DNA from: CBDUBU01 sp965365465
Lineage (GTDB): Bacteria; Bacteroidota; Rhodothermia; Rhodothermales; DASSAV01
Reading direction: 5' to 3'
Assembly (NCBI GenBank): GCA_965365465.1
Contig: CBDUBU010000113.1
Coordinates: forward strand, 1 to 12,185
Length of the DNA stretch: 12,185 nt
Shown here: one piece after another, positions 1-6,250 of the stretch
Layout of the letters: every line of letters begins with the position of its first letter
Position numbering within the stretch: position 1 is the first letter of the stretch
Notes under the pieces: generated by a model
What the model was told of the DNA's origin: nothing
The model's input: only the letters and a program-made list of their open reading frames with translations
Database searches by the model: none
Program-made: the position numbers and the translations under genes

Positions 1-643
1 GAAAAATGAAGAGATTGTCCTTTAACTGAAGCTCGTTGACCAGCGATTGAGGGAAGTAGGCCACGATGCCGATCATAATGATCAGCGAAATCCCGTTTCC
101 GATTCCGTTCTCAGTGATACGCTCACCTAGCCACATCACAAACATGGTTCCCGCCGTCAGAACGATAACCGTGCTGATCATAAAAAAGGTGGGACCTACC
201 ACAATGGCCTGGCCTGTAGCGCCATACTGGAGGTTGATCGCAAAGCCGATCGACTGAAGCGCGGTGATGCCCACCGTGCCGTACCGGGTGAGCTGCGTGA
301 TCTTACGCCTTCCTTCCTCTCCCTCTCGCTGAAGCTTCTGAAAGTAAGGCACCACTGCTCCCATCAACTGAATGATGATGGAGGCCGTGATATAAGGCAT
401 AATGCCAAGTGCAAAAATGCCCGCAGCGCTGAAAGCGCCACCCACAAAAAGGTCCAGAAATCCGAAGATGTTATTGGGATCCGCAGCCGCATTGACCTCC
501 GCAAGAACGCCTGCATCAACACCCGGCAACGTGACGTGCGCACCTAGCCGATATACGACCAGAATCCCTAGCGTATAGAGGATACGACGACGCAGCTCCT
601 CGATTTTCCAGATATTACGAATATTTTCGGCGAGACCAGCCAT
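1..643 (-). CDS. secY: Protein translocase subunit SecY (N-terminal part, cut by window edge)
   Basis: SecY is the pore-forming subunit of the SecYEG translocon in the inner membrane. It exports preproteins and inserts membrane proteins delivered by SecA or by ribosome/SRP. The first 214 codons are present; the gene runs off the left edge. Visible are TM1 (about residues 20–38, RRILYTLGILVVYRLG), the plug and TM2 region (about 58–100, with GGAFSAAGIFALGIMPYITA), TM3 (119–138), TM4 (152–171), and the conserved GERITENGIGNGIS stretch (173–186) leading into TM5. The ATG at 643 gives the expected MAGLAENIRNIWKIEELR start and has an AGGTGA ribosome binding site at 648–653. It follows rplO by 43 nt, the usual last position of the spc block. 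Confidence 0.97.
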   Translation of the reverse strand, partial: MAGLAENIRNIWKIEELRRRILYTLGILVVYRLGAHVTLPGVDAGVLAEVNAAADPNNIFGFLDLFVGGAFSAAGIFALGIMPYITASIIIQLMGAVVPYFQKLQREGEEGRRKITQLTRYGTVGITALQSIGFAINLQYGATGQAIVVGPTFFMISTVIVLTAGTMFVMWLGERITENGIGNGISLIIMIGIVAYFPQSLVNELQLKDNLFIF

Positions 644-686
644 ACACTCACCTGACCTTGCGCCCCATTATAGGGCAGTTTTGTCG

Positions 687-1148
687 TTAACCAACGACGG
701 TAGCCGTGCCACCTGCCGCCTCGATCTTCTGCTTCGCGGAAGCACTGAATGCGTGCGCAGACACATTGAGCGGAGCGTTTACTTCTCCTCCCCCCAGTAT
801 CTTCACGAAATCTTTCTTGTCGGCCACCCCCGCCCCGATCAGCACCTCGATGGTGATGGGTTGGGAAGCATCTATTTTGCCTTCTTCCACGAGGCCGCCA
901 AGCCGGGAAAGATTCACAGGCTGGTACTCCTTACGCGCCGGATTCTTGAATCCGAACTTCGGCAAACGACGCTGCAGGGGCATCTGCCCGCCTTCGAACC
1001 AGGCCGGTATGCTGGATCCCGACACACTCTTCTGTCCTTTGTTGCCTCGCGTCGAACTGTGACCGCCGTAACCGGACCCAACGCCGCGTCCAATTCTTTT
1101 GCGCTTCTTGGTAGCCCCCTTCGCGGGCTTTAAATTGCTCAGATCCAT
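687..1148 (-). CDS. rplO: 50S ribosomal protein L15
   Basis: L15 is a late-assembling 50S protein that binds 23S rRNA near the base of the central protuberance. The 153-residue product has the family layout: an N-terminal basic glycine-rich extension (residues about 1–60, with RIGRGVGSGYGGHSS and RGNKGQKS) that penetrates the rRNA, then a globular domain with FEGGQMPLQRRLPKFGF and the C-terminal signature around ILGGGEV. Length is normal (about 145–155). It starts at ATG 1148, where MDLSNLKPAKGA matches the family start; the ribosome binding site is weak (GAGAGAT). It sits 77 nt after rpmD and 43 nt before secY. Confidence 0.97.
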   Translation of the reverse strand: MDLSNLKPAKGATKKRKRIGRGVGSGYGGHSSTRGNKGQKSVSGSSIPAWFEGGQMPLQRRLPKFGFKNPARKEYQPVNLSRLGGLVEEGKIDASQPITIEVLIGAGVADKKDFVKILGGGEVNAPLNVSAHAFSASAKQKIEAAGGTATVVG

Positions 1149-1225
1149 AGGTCTATCTCTCGCTAAACGCCTGCGCTAAAAGCCAGACTCGCATTAATAA
1201 AGAACCCGTAAGCGTATCTCCCTGC

Positions 1226-1411
1226 CTACGCCTCTACTTCCTCAACGGAAACCAGGTGTTGCACTTTGGCGATCATACCGCGAATGTACGGTGTGTCTTC
1301 ATGCACCACACTCTGATGCATACGGCGCAAACCCAGCGATTCAATCGTCAGCTTCTGCGGCTTTGTCCGCCGTATGACACTTCGCACTTGCGTGATTTTC
1401 AACTTTGCCAT
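1226..1411 (-). CDS. rpmD: 50S ribosomal protein L30
   Basis: L30 is a small ferredoxin-fold 50S protein contacting 23S rRNA. The 61-residue product (starting MAKLKITQVRSVIRR) matches the bacterial short L30 family: the β1 strand is followed by IRRTKPQKLTIESLGLRR, where the GL(R/G)R motif is diagnostic, and ends in QHLVSVEEVEA. The reading frame stays open upstream to about 1546, but that part overlaps the stem-loop spacer and does not resemble L30, so the ATG at 1411 is chosen. L30 is absent from some bacterial lineages but present here. The upstream AGGA lies only 2–3 nt from the ATG, so it is a poor ribosome binding site. Confidence 0.96.
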   Translation of the reverse strand: MAKLKITQVRSVIRRTKPQKLTIESLGLRRMHQSVVHEDTPYIRGMIAKVQHLVSVEEVEA

Positions 1412-1446
1412 GTTCCTGCCCGGATGTAAATGCCCAACGCTCTGAA

Positions 1447-1478
1447 GCTTGCGCTGTCTTGAATCAGAAAGCGCAAGC
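1447..1478 (-). other. Perfect 9-bp stem-loop in the rpsE–rpmD spacer
   Basis: The arms 1447–1455 and 1470–1478 are perfect inverted repeats (minus strand GCTTGCGCT … AGCGCAAGC) around a 14-nt loop. The structure lies about 36 nt upstream of the rpmD start. No T-run follows on either strand, so it is not a standard intrinsic terminator. A 9-bp perfect repeat at this spacing is unlikely by chance in an 88-nt spacer. Its role is unknown: mRNA processing, 3'-end protection or translational control are all possible. Confidence 0.65.
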
Positions 1479-1499
1479 AAAGGAGTCAGACAGATGTAT

Positions 1500-2030
1500 T
1501 TATCCTTCAAACACTTTTCTGAGTGGAATGCCCCGTCGCTTTGCAACTTCGGAAGGATCCTCCAGAAGGCTGAGCGCGTTCATGGTAGCAGCCACCTGAT
1601 TGTGCGGATTGCTGGATCCGAGCGACTTCGACAGGATGTCGTGGATTCCAGCGCATTCCAGCACGGCGCGCACGCCCCCGCCGGCAATTACTCCCGTTCC
1701 CGCAGAAGCAGGCTTGAGGAGCACTTTCCCGGCATCCTGACGACCAACTACCGTGTGCGGAATCGTGTTCTGCTTGAGAGGGATGCGGATAACGTTCTTC
1801 TTCGCATCCTCCGTCCCTTTCGCGATAGCATCTGCCACTTCATTTGCTTTGCCGAGACCTGAGCCTACCATTCCATTGCCGTCTCCTACAACCACGACGG
1901 CATTGAACGAAAAGCGACGTCCGCCTTTAACAACCTTTGCGACACGCTTTACAGAAACCAGGCGCTCGATCCATTCGCGCTGATCGTCCGTCGCCCGTTC
2001 CCGGTTACGACCGCGTTTTTCTTTTGCCAT
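1500..2030 (-). CDS. rpsE: 30S ribosomal protein S5
   Basis: S5 binds 16S rRNA near the mRNA entry channel and helps decoding accuracy and mRNA unwinding. The 176-residue product has the N-terminal double-stranded RNA-binding domain (residues about 19–85: REWIERLVSVKRVAKVVKGG, then FNAVVVVGDGNGMVGSGLGKA) and the C-terminal S5 fold with the KPASAGTGVIAGGGVRAVLE signature and the terminal RRGIPLRKVFEG. The N-terminal leader (EKRGRNRERATDDQ) is short and charged. It starts at ATG 2030 with no Shine-Dalgarno sequence in the preceding 20 nt. Overall similarity is closest to Bacteroidota-type S5. Confidence 0.98.
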   Translation of the reverse strand: MAKEKRGRNRERATDDQREWIERLVSVKRVAKVVKGGRRFSFNAVVVVGDGNGMVGSGLGKANEVADAIAKGTEDAKKNVIRIPLKQNTIPHTVVGRQDAGKVLLKPASAGTGVIAGGGVRAVLECAGIHDILSKSLGSSNPHNQVAATMNALSLLEDPSEVAKRRGIPLRKVFEG

Positions 2031-2066
2031 AGCTGCGGTATTGTTATTTACAACGCTTTTGTTATC

Positions 2067-2081
2067 CCATTCAAGGAATGG
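2067..2081 (-). other. Tight 6-bp hairpin in the rplR–rpsE spacer
   Basis: CCATTC (2067–2072) and GAATGG (2076–2081) form a perfect 6-bp stem with a 3-nt loop in the middle of the 91-nt rplR–rpsE spacer. There is no U-tract after it. A stem this short may be chance; it is listed because the neighbouring spacers also contain stem-loops. Confidence 0.35.
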
Positions 2082-2121
2082 ACGAGGGAAGCATAAAACG
2101 ATGCGGACCCACCGAATCTTT

Positions 2122-2475
2122 CTAGAAGGATAACCCTCCCTTACGCGCGCCTTCAGCCAGCGCTTTTACTCGCCCGTGATACCGATATCCATTTCTATCA
2201 AAAACAGCAGATTTAATCCCGGCCTCTACTGCCTTTCGAGCTATCTGCTCTCCGACCGACGCGCTGATTTCCACCGGCTTGCCTTCCGCCGCAGCTTCTT
2301 CCCTGCTCGATGCAGCAGCAACCGTATGCCCGCTGACATCGTCGATAAGCTGTGCGTATATATGCTTGTTTGAGCGATAGACGGAAAGACGCGGGCGCTC
2401 CGGCGTCCCGCTTATCTTCGCCCGAACAGATTGCTTGATGCGTTGGCGCCCGACGGCGCGCTTGTTGTTTGTCAT
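2122..2475 (-). CDS. rplR: 50S ribosomal protein L18
   Basis: L18 binds 5S rRNA, with L5 (rplE, same block), and anchors it in the central protuberance. The 117-residue product has the expected basic N-terminus (MTNNKRAVGRQRIKQSVRAK), then RPRLSVYRSNKHIYAQLIDD, a Glu/Ala-rich helix, and the C-terminal VFDRNGYRYHGRVKALAEGAR segment, ending GGLSF. Length is normal. ATG 2475 is the clear start, although no Shine-Dalgarno sequence precedes it; a short palindrome (2489–2501, CTTTCG/CGAAAG) lies just upstream instead. The spacer to rplF is 114 nt, wide for this gene pair. Confidence 0.97.
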   Translation of the reverse strand: MTNNKRAVGRQRIKQSVRAKISGTPERPRLSVYRSNKHIYAQLIDDVSGHTVAAASSREEAAAEGKPVEISASVGEQIARKAVEAGIKSAVFDRNGYRYHGRVKALAEGARKGGLSF

Positions 2476-2589
2476 GATGTCCGTAATGCTTTCGTCGAAA
2501 GATTTCCGACCCTTCGACCTGGTGTGCCTGGCTTATTGCTACAGCAGTAGAGAAGCAAACAGATACTGCCGCCCTCCTTGCCTGCCTTT

Positions 2590-3144
2590 TTACCGCGCTG
2601 CCGTCTTGCCGGCCTTGCGCCGAACCTGCTCGTCCACATAACGCACGCCCTTGCCCTTGTAAGGCTCCGGCGGACGCAATGCCCGAATCTTGGCAGCTAC
2701 CTGACCGACCATCTGCTTATCGGTGCCCTCGACAATGATAATCGTATTCTTGCTGCGCTTCGTATCCACCGAGATGGAAATACCACCTGGCGGCATGAAG
2801 TAGATCGGATGCGAAAACCCGAGGGCCAGTTCGAGCACGCCATTGTTCACGGCGGCGCGATAGCCCACACCGATAACTTCCAGCTCTCTGCGATAGCCCT
2901 CTCTTACCCCTACCACCATATTGTAGATGAGCGAGCGGTACAGACCATGCAGTGCGCGGTGACGCTTTTGCTCGGTCGGACGAGCAACCAGTAACTGCCC
3001 GTCTTCCTGCTGTAAAATGATATCCGGGTCAACCTGGAGCGACAACTCACCCTTGGGACCTTTAACAGTCACCATGTTGTTCTGGGCGACGTTTACCGAA
3101 ACGTTGCTTCCAAGCTCAATCGGCAGTTTGCCAATGCGCGACAT
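2590..3144 (-). CDS. rplF: 50S ribosomal protein L6
   Basis: L6 is a two-domain 50S protein that contacts the sarcin–ricin loop region near the factor-binding site. The 184-residue product starts MSRIGKLPIEL, has the first domain with VKGPKGELSL, and the second domain with ELEVIGVGYRAAV and LALGFSHPI. The C-terminal signature RPPEPYKGKGVRY lies about 25 residues from the end. Length is at the upper end of the normal range. A good ribosome binding site (AGAGGTT, 3149–3155) precedes the ATG at 3144. Confidence 0.98.
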   Translation of the reverse strand: MSRIGKLPIELGSNVSVNVAQNNMVTVKGPKGELSLQVDPDIILQQEDGQLLVARPTEQKRHRALHGLYRSLIYNMVVGVREGYRRELEVIGVGYRAAVNNGVLELALGFSHPIYFMPPGGISISVDTKRSKNTIIIVEGTDKQMVGQVAAKIRALRPPEPYKGKGVRYVDEQVRRKAGKTAAR

Positions 3145-3199
3145 TGCTAACCTCTACTTACTCTGTGATATTAATCGGACTACCCAGCCTGCCGGACGG

Positions 3200-3601
3200 C
3201 TAGACAATGTAAGCAAGCACTTCACCACCTACATGTATCTGACGCGCTTCCTTATCCGTCATAACGCCTCGCGAGGTCGATAGAATGGCGATTCCGAGGC
3301 CATTGCGCACCCGTGGCAATTTGTCTGCCCCTACATAAGAGCGCAGACCCGGACGCGACACACGCCGCAATTCCTGAATGGCCGGCGCTCCGCCAATCCC
3401 ATACTTGAGGTACAGGCGAATCAGTCCCTGCTTGCCGTCGTCGATATTGAGGTAGTTGCGGATATAGCCCTTCTCAAGCAGAATCTGCGTCATAGCACGC
3501 TTCAGCTTGGAAGCAGGAATATCAACGTGTTTATGCCCCGCACTTTGCGCGTTTCGAACGCGCGTCAAGTAGTCGGCTACCGAATCTGTGATTGCACTCA
3601 T
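3200..3601 (-). CDS. rpsH: 30S ribosomal protein S8
   Basis: S8 binds helix 21 of 16S rRNA early in assembly. In Escherichia coli it also represses the spc operon by binding mRNA near the rplE start. The 133-residue product begins MSAITDSVADYLTRVRNA, and its C-terminal domain has the family signature STSRGVMTDKEAR (about residues 108–120), ending GGEVLAYIV. The frame continues upstream to 3745, but that part overlaps rpsN and is not S8-like, so ATG 3601 is chosen. No Shine-Dalgarno sequence is visible before it. The last residues replace the more common GGEVLC(Y/E)VW ending. Confidence 0.97.
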   Translation of the reverse strand: MSAITDSVADYLTRVRNAQSAGHKHVDIPASKLKRAMTQILLEKGYIRNYLNIDDGKQGLIRLYLKYGIGGAPAIQELRRVSRPGLRSYVGADKLPRVRNGLGIAILSTSRGVMTDKEARQIHVGGEVLAYIV

Positions 3602-3668
3602 TATGGTTTTTCGTTTTAGCCAGTTCGCCGCTTCCAGCGCTTGACTAAGTGGAACGATTCCCTGTGTA

Positions 3669-3938
3669 TTACCAGCTCGATTTGCGAACGCCGGGAATCT
3701 TGCCGGCCAGCGCCATCTCCCTGAATACGATACGCGAAACACCAAACCGGCGCAGATAACCCCTGGACCTGCCTGTGAGAGGGCAGCGGTTGTTCAGCCG
3801 AACCGGGCTTGCATTGCGTGGAAGCTTTTGCAAGCCTTCCCAATCGCCTTGCTCCTTCATCCTACGACGCCGTTCCGCATACTGCGCAACCATACGACGG
3901 CGCTTGGCTTCACGGGCCATCCAACTTTTCTTTGCCAT
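3669..3938 (-). CDS. rpsN: 30S ribosomal protein S14, zinc-free type
   Basis: S14 is a 16S rRNA-binding protein of the 30S head, near S3 and S10. The 89-residue product is the long, zinc-independent (C-minus) form: it has only one cysteine (Cys52, in NNRCPLTGRSRGY) rather than the four of the zinc-ribbon type. The N-terminal half is a very basic helix (AREAKRRRMVAQYAERRRRMKEQ). The C-terminal RRFGVSRIVFREMALAGKIPGVRKSSW region is strongly conserved (written here in part for its FREMA and PGV–K–SW cores). It follows rplE by 23 nt, the tightest spacing between ribosomal genes here, which suggests coupled translation. No Shine-Dalgarno sequence. Confidence 0.97.
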   Translation of the reverse strand: MAKKSWMAREAKRRRMVAQYAERRRRMKEQGDWEGLQKLPRNASPVRLNNRCPLTGRSRGYLRRFGVSRIVFREMALAGKIPGVRKSSW

Positions 3939-3961
3939 GTTTCTTTTGCTTTACGGGTTGG

Positions 3962-4543
3962 TCACGCAGGCATTTCTTCTGTTTTCTCCTCGTCGCGACG
4001 AACAAAGGGCATTCCCATCGCTTTCAGCAATGCAAGCGCCTCTTCGTCGCTCTGGGCCGTCGTAACAAACGTTACGTCCATCCCGGAAATGCGATCTACC
4101 TGATCGACATTGATTTCCGGGAAGATAATCTGTTCCTTCACACCCAGGGTGTAATTGCCCCTGCCGTCGAAGCTGCGATCCGGAACGCCGCGAAAGTCGC
4201 GGACGCGCGGCAACGCTAGCGTAACAAGGCGGTCGAAGAACTCAAACATACGATCTCCCCGGAGCGTTACCGATACCCCCACCGGCATTCCTTCGCGGAG
4301 CTTGAAGTTCGAAACGCTCTTCCTCGCCTTTCGAACAACAGGATGCTGACCGGTAATGCGGCGCAGTTCCGTAACCGCATCATCAAGAATTTTCTTGTTC
4401 TGCGTTGCCTCGCCGACACCCTTGTTGACGGAAATCTTTACGAGGCGCGGCACCTGCATCACGTTGCTGTAGTTGAACTGCTTCATCAACTCATCAACGA
4501 TTTCTTCGCGATACCGCTTCTTTATTCTGGGTACGTAAGCCAT
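3962..4543 (-). CDS. rplE: 50S ribosomal protein L5
   Basis: L5 binds 5S rRNA in the central protuberance and contacts the P-site tRNA. The 193-residue product begins MAYVPRIKKRYREEIVDEL and contains VPRLVKISVNKGVGEA, TGQHPVVRKARKSVSNFKLREG, RDFRGVPDRSFDGRGNYTLG and FPEINVDQVDRISGMDVTFV, in family order. About ten extra acidic residues (DEEKTEEMPA) extend the C-terminus beyond the usual end near MGMPF. It starts at ATG 4543 without a Shine-Dalgarno sequence, behind the widest spacer in the window (170 nt). In E. coli the mRNA around the rplE start is the S8 repression target, so that spacer is a candidate control region here. Confidence 0.98.
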   Translation of the reverse strand: MAYVPRIKKRYREEIVDELMKQFNYSNVMQVPRLVKISVNKGVGEATQNKKILDDAVTELRRITGQHPVVRKARKSVSNFKLREGMPVGVSVTLRGDRMFEFFDRLVTLALPRVRDFRGVPDRSFDGRGNYTLGVKEQIIFPEINVDQVDRISGMDVTFVTTAQSDEEALALLKAMGMPFVRRDEEKTEEMPA

Positions 4544-4563
4544 TACTGTATCTTCAATCTGGT

Positions 4564-4577
4564 GCGGCTGAAGCCGC
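4564..4577 (-). other. GC-rich hairpin just upstream of rplE
   Basis: GCGGCT (4564–4569) and AGCCGC (4572–4577) form a compact GC-rich hairpin (minus strand GCGGC–TTCA–GCCGC), ending about 20 nt before the rplE ATG. Its GGCTTC part can instead pair with a GAAGCC farther upstream in the same spacer, so two exclusive folds are possible. The position matches that of the S8 operator in E. coli, but I do not see the S8 recognition motif itself. Confidence 0.4.
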
Positions 4578-4686
4578 TGCTGTCCTTAAGGCTCCTCAAA
4601 GAGTCCGCGCAAAAGGCATAGACTGTTGGAATTACTCCTGTAGGCTAATGTTCCACCTGCACGGAGGCTTCACGGAGTTTGGTTTC

Positions 4687-4707
4687 AAAAACCGGTAAGG
4701 CCCGGCT
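4687..4707 (-). terminator. Weak terminator-like hairpin after rplX
   Basis: Beginning about 7 nt after the rplX stop, the minus strand reads AGCCGG–GCCTTA–CCGGTT, followed by TTT. This gives a 6-bp stem with one G·U pair and a short U-run (five T in total, the first two within the stem). It is too weak to be a full terminator in an essential operon, but could cause partial termination or pausing before rplE. Confidence 0.3.
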
Positions 4708-4713
4708 GAACCC

Positions 4714-5070
4714 TCAACGATCCAACTCCTCGCCTGTAGTTTTCGCATAACGAATCCAGCGGCCCTGGCCAGTCTCTGCATCCTCAATCCATTTACGCCC
4801 TACGCGGGTCGGCTGGCCTTTGGAATCTACCGGCATCACATTGGAGACATGAATCGGCATTTCCCGCTCAATGCGCCCTCCTTGCGGGTACATCTGATTG
4901 GGGCGTGTATGCCGAATCCTGATGTTCACCCCCTCAACAATCACACGCTCGGTCTGCGGGTAAACACGAAGGATCTTGCCCTCATACCCTTTCCAGTTGC
5001 CGGCAATGACGCTGACACGGTCCCCTTTCTTTACGTGCAGCTTTTTCTGCTTGTTCTTCGTACGTGGCAT
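4714..5070 (-). CDS. rplX: 50S ribosomal protein L24
   Basis: L24 initiates 50S assembly by binding the 5' domain of 23S rRNA and sits near the exit tunnel. The 118-residue product has a basic start (MPRTKNKQKKLHVKKGD), a KOW motif (about residues 14–37, GDRVSVIAGNWKGYEGKILRV core), then VIVEGVNIRIRHTRPNQ and the PIHVSNVMPVDSKG segment. The C-terminal tail (RKWIEDAETGQGRWIRYAKT) replaces the usual zinc-ribbon-like or KK-rich end. An upstream GAGGT (5077–5081) is placed well for the ATG at 5070. The spacers are 85 nt before and 170 nt after. Confidence 0.97.
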   Translation of the reverse strand: MPRTKNKQKKLHVKKGDRVSVIAGNWKGYEGKILRVYPQTERVIVEGVNIRIRHTRPNQMYPQGGRIEREMPIHVSNVMPVDSKGQPTRVGRKWIEDAETGQGRWIRYAKTTGEELDR

Positions 5071-5155
5071 ATCTGAACCTCGGATTGGAATTTGCCGATT
5101 ACGAGACCATCATTTCCCGACGACTATCTCGCAGCCTGCAATCCAGGCATAATAT

Positions 5156-5524
5156 TTACAAAACTTCCGGCGCAAGCGAAACGATGCGCATAAACTGCTT
5201 CTCACGTAGTTCACGGGCCACCGGCCCGAAAATACGCGTCCCGCGAGGCTCGTCCTGATTGTTCAGGAGTACTGCCGCATTCTCATCGAAGCGGATGTAA
5301 GAACCATCGCTGCGGCGGTACTCTTTCTTCGTGCGGACAACAACGGCGGTGGATACCTCTCCTTTCTTGATCCCCCCACCCGGAATAGCCGATTTCACGG
5401 AAACAATGATTTTGTCGCCTACCCGCGCATAGCGACGTTTACTTCCTCCCAGCACTCGTATGCAGAGCACTTCTTTGGCTCCGCTGTTGTCGGCAACGTT
5501 CAGCCGAGACTCTTGCTGTATCAT
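5156..5524 (-). CDS. rplN: 50S ribosomal protein L14
   Basis: L14 is a β-barrel 50S protein at the subunit interface. It forms an intersubunit bridge and is the binding site of the silencing factor RsfS. The 122-residue product is full length, beginning MIQQESRLNVADNSGAKEV and including GDKIIVSVKSAIPGGGIKKGEV (core PGGGIKKG), VVVRTKKEYRRSDGSYIRFD and the terminal REKQFMRIVSLAPEVL. It is the first gene of the spc block; 101 nt of mostly paired spacer separate it from rpsQ. ATG 5524 has a weak AGGT upstream. Confidence 0.98.
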   Translation of the reverse strand: MIQQESRLNVADNSGAKEVLCIRVLGGSKRRYARVGDKIIVSVKSAIPGGGIKKGEVSTAVVVRTKKEYRRSDGSYIRFDENAAVLLNNQDEPRGTRIFGPVARELREKQFMRIVSLAPEVL

Positions 5525-5561
5525 GGCTCTACCTGTTTTCTAAGCTTATGAGGTGTACGTC

Positions 5562-5609
5562 TCAAGCCGGCAATACGCTGCCTTACTTCAGGTGCAGCGC
5601 CAGGCTTGA
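5562..5609 (-). other. Compound stem-loop at the S10/spc boundary
   Basis: The minus strand folds as three stacked helices: TCAAGCC (5603–5609) with GGCTTGA (5562–5568), then GGC (5599–5601) with GCC (5569–5571), then GCTGC (5594–5598) with GCAGC (5577–5581), around a 12-nt loop. There is one bulged T (5602) and one 5-nt bulge (5572–5576), giving 15 base pairs in all. No U-tract follows. It lies between rpsQ and rplN, where E. coli separates the S10 and spc operons, and could mark a processing or regulatory boundary. Confidence 0.6.
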
Positions 5610-5625
5610 AACCTGACATGCATAG

Positions 5626-5889
5626 TTACTTGGCGCGCTCCACGATCTCAGCGAGACGCCACCGCTTGTTCTTGCTCAACGGGCGCGTTTCGACAATGCG
5701 GACTGTATCACCCTGGTTCGCGTCGTTGTTCTCGTCGTGCGCCATCAATTTGGTGGTGCGCTTGACGAACTTGCCGTAAATAGGATGCTTCACCTGGCGC
5801 TGGATCGAAACAACGATGCTTTTGTTCATCTTGTTGCTCGTAACGATTCCTATGCGCTCTTTGCGTATGTTTCTTTCGACTGTTTCCAT
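5626..5889 (-). CDS. rpsQ: 30S ribosomal protein S17
   Basis: S17 is an OB-fold primary binder of the 16S rRNA 5' domain. The 87-residue product contains RKERIGIVTSNKMNKSIVVSI (core GIVTSNKMNKS), KHPIYGKFVKRTTKLMAHDE, and the signature NDANQGDTVRIVETRPLSKNKRW (core GDTV–I–ETRPLSK), then RLAEIVERAK. Length is typical. The start MET-VERN at ATG 5889 lies 14 nt after an 8-bp stem-loop and has no Shine-Dalgarno sequence. It is the last gene of the S10 block. Confidence 0.97.
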   Translation of the reverse strand: METVERNIRKERIGIVTSNKMNKSIVVSIQRQVKHPIYGKFVKRTTKLMAHDENNDANQGDTVRIVETRPLSKNKRWRLAEIVERAK

Positions 5890-5903
5890 GTTCTTGTTCT
5901 GGC

Positions 5904-5933
5904 TTGGTGAGCCGTGGGCCGAAACCTCACCAA
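5904..5933 (-). other. Perfect 8-bp stem-loop upstream of rpsQ
   Basis: TTGGTGAG (5904–5911) and CTCACCAA (5926–5933) are perfect inverted repeats with a 14-nt loop in the 66-nt rpmC–rpsQ spacer. The 3' arm ends 14 nt before the rpsQ ATG, so the folded form would lie against the ribosome landing site. A smaller AT-rich palindrome (5940–5952, TTTAAC/GTTAAA) with a six-T run lies between it and the rpmC stop. Confidence 0.6.
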
Positions 5934-5955
5934 CTACCCTTTAACTGTTAAAAAA

Positions 5956-6144
5956 TCAAGCGCCTTTCTCGTTCAGGATCGTCTTGAGACGGGCAATGAG
6001 CCGGCGCTTCTGGCGCAGGAGGCTTGGGTTTTGCAGCGTCGCAACAGCATGTTGAAAGTTGAAGTGCTGAAGCTGCTCTTCCTCCTCACGCAAACGCTGC
6101 CTGATCTCTTCTACTTTCAGGTCTCGAATTTCTTTCGCCTTCAT
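5956..6144 (-). CDS. rpmC: 50S ribosomal protein L29
   Basis: L29 is a two-helix 50S protein at the tunnel exit, beside L23, where nascent-chain factors dock. The 62-residue product starts MKAKEIRDLKVEEIRQRL, the family's first helix, and continues with LQHFNFQHAVATLQNPSLLR and a basic second helix (QKRRLIARLKTILNEKGA). The expected L29 core (E–R–L–F–A–QL–N–R–VR–IAR–T) is recognisable with changes. The open frame extends upstream to 6300, but that part overlaps the end of rplP and is unrelated, so ATG 6144 is chosen. No Shine-Dalgarno sequence. Confidence 0.95.
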   Translation of the reverse strand: MKAKEIRDLKVEEIRQRLREEEEQLQHFNFQHAVATLQNPSLLRQKRRLIARLKTILNEKGA

Positions 6145-6250
6145 TGAATCGCACATCTGTAAGGCGCCCCCGGCACTGGTCCGGAAATCATCCTTCTGTG
6201 TTTTGTAAGCAGCGAGCCAGAGCCCGCAGTGGTGGCCTTGTTTGTTAAAA

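Noticed and set aside
681..1133. A 150-codon plus-strand frame opposite rplO
   Set aside because: Composition and position are those of a complementary-strand shadow of L15.
1412..1546. An N-terminal extension of L30
   Set aside because: It would translate the stem-loop spacer and part of rpsE; bacterial L30 is about 60 residues and starts at 1411.
3602..3745. An N-terminal extension of S8 overlapping rpsN
   Set aside because: The canonical MSAITDSVADYLTRVRNA start is internal at 3601; the added residues are out-of-frame rpsN sequence.
6051..6063. A second heptamer-repeat site inside rpmC
   Set aside because: The 13-nt match encodes in-frame L29 residues (FNFQH) and there is no extended array, so it is likely coincidental.
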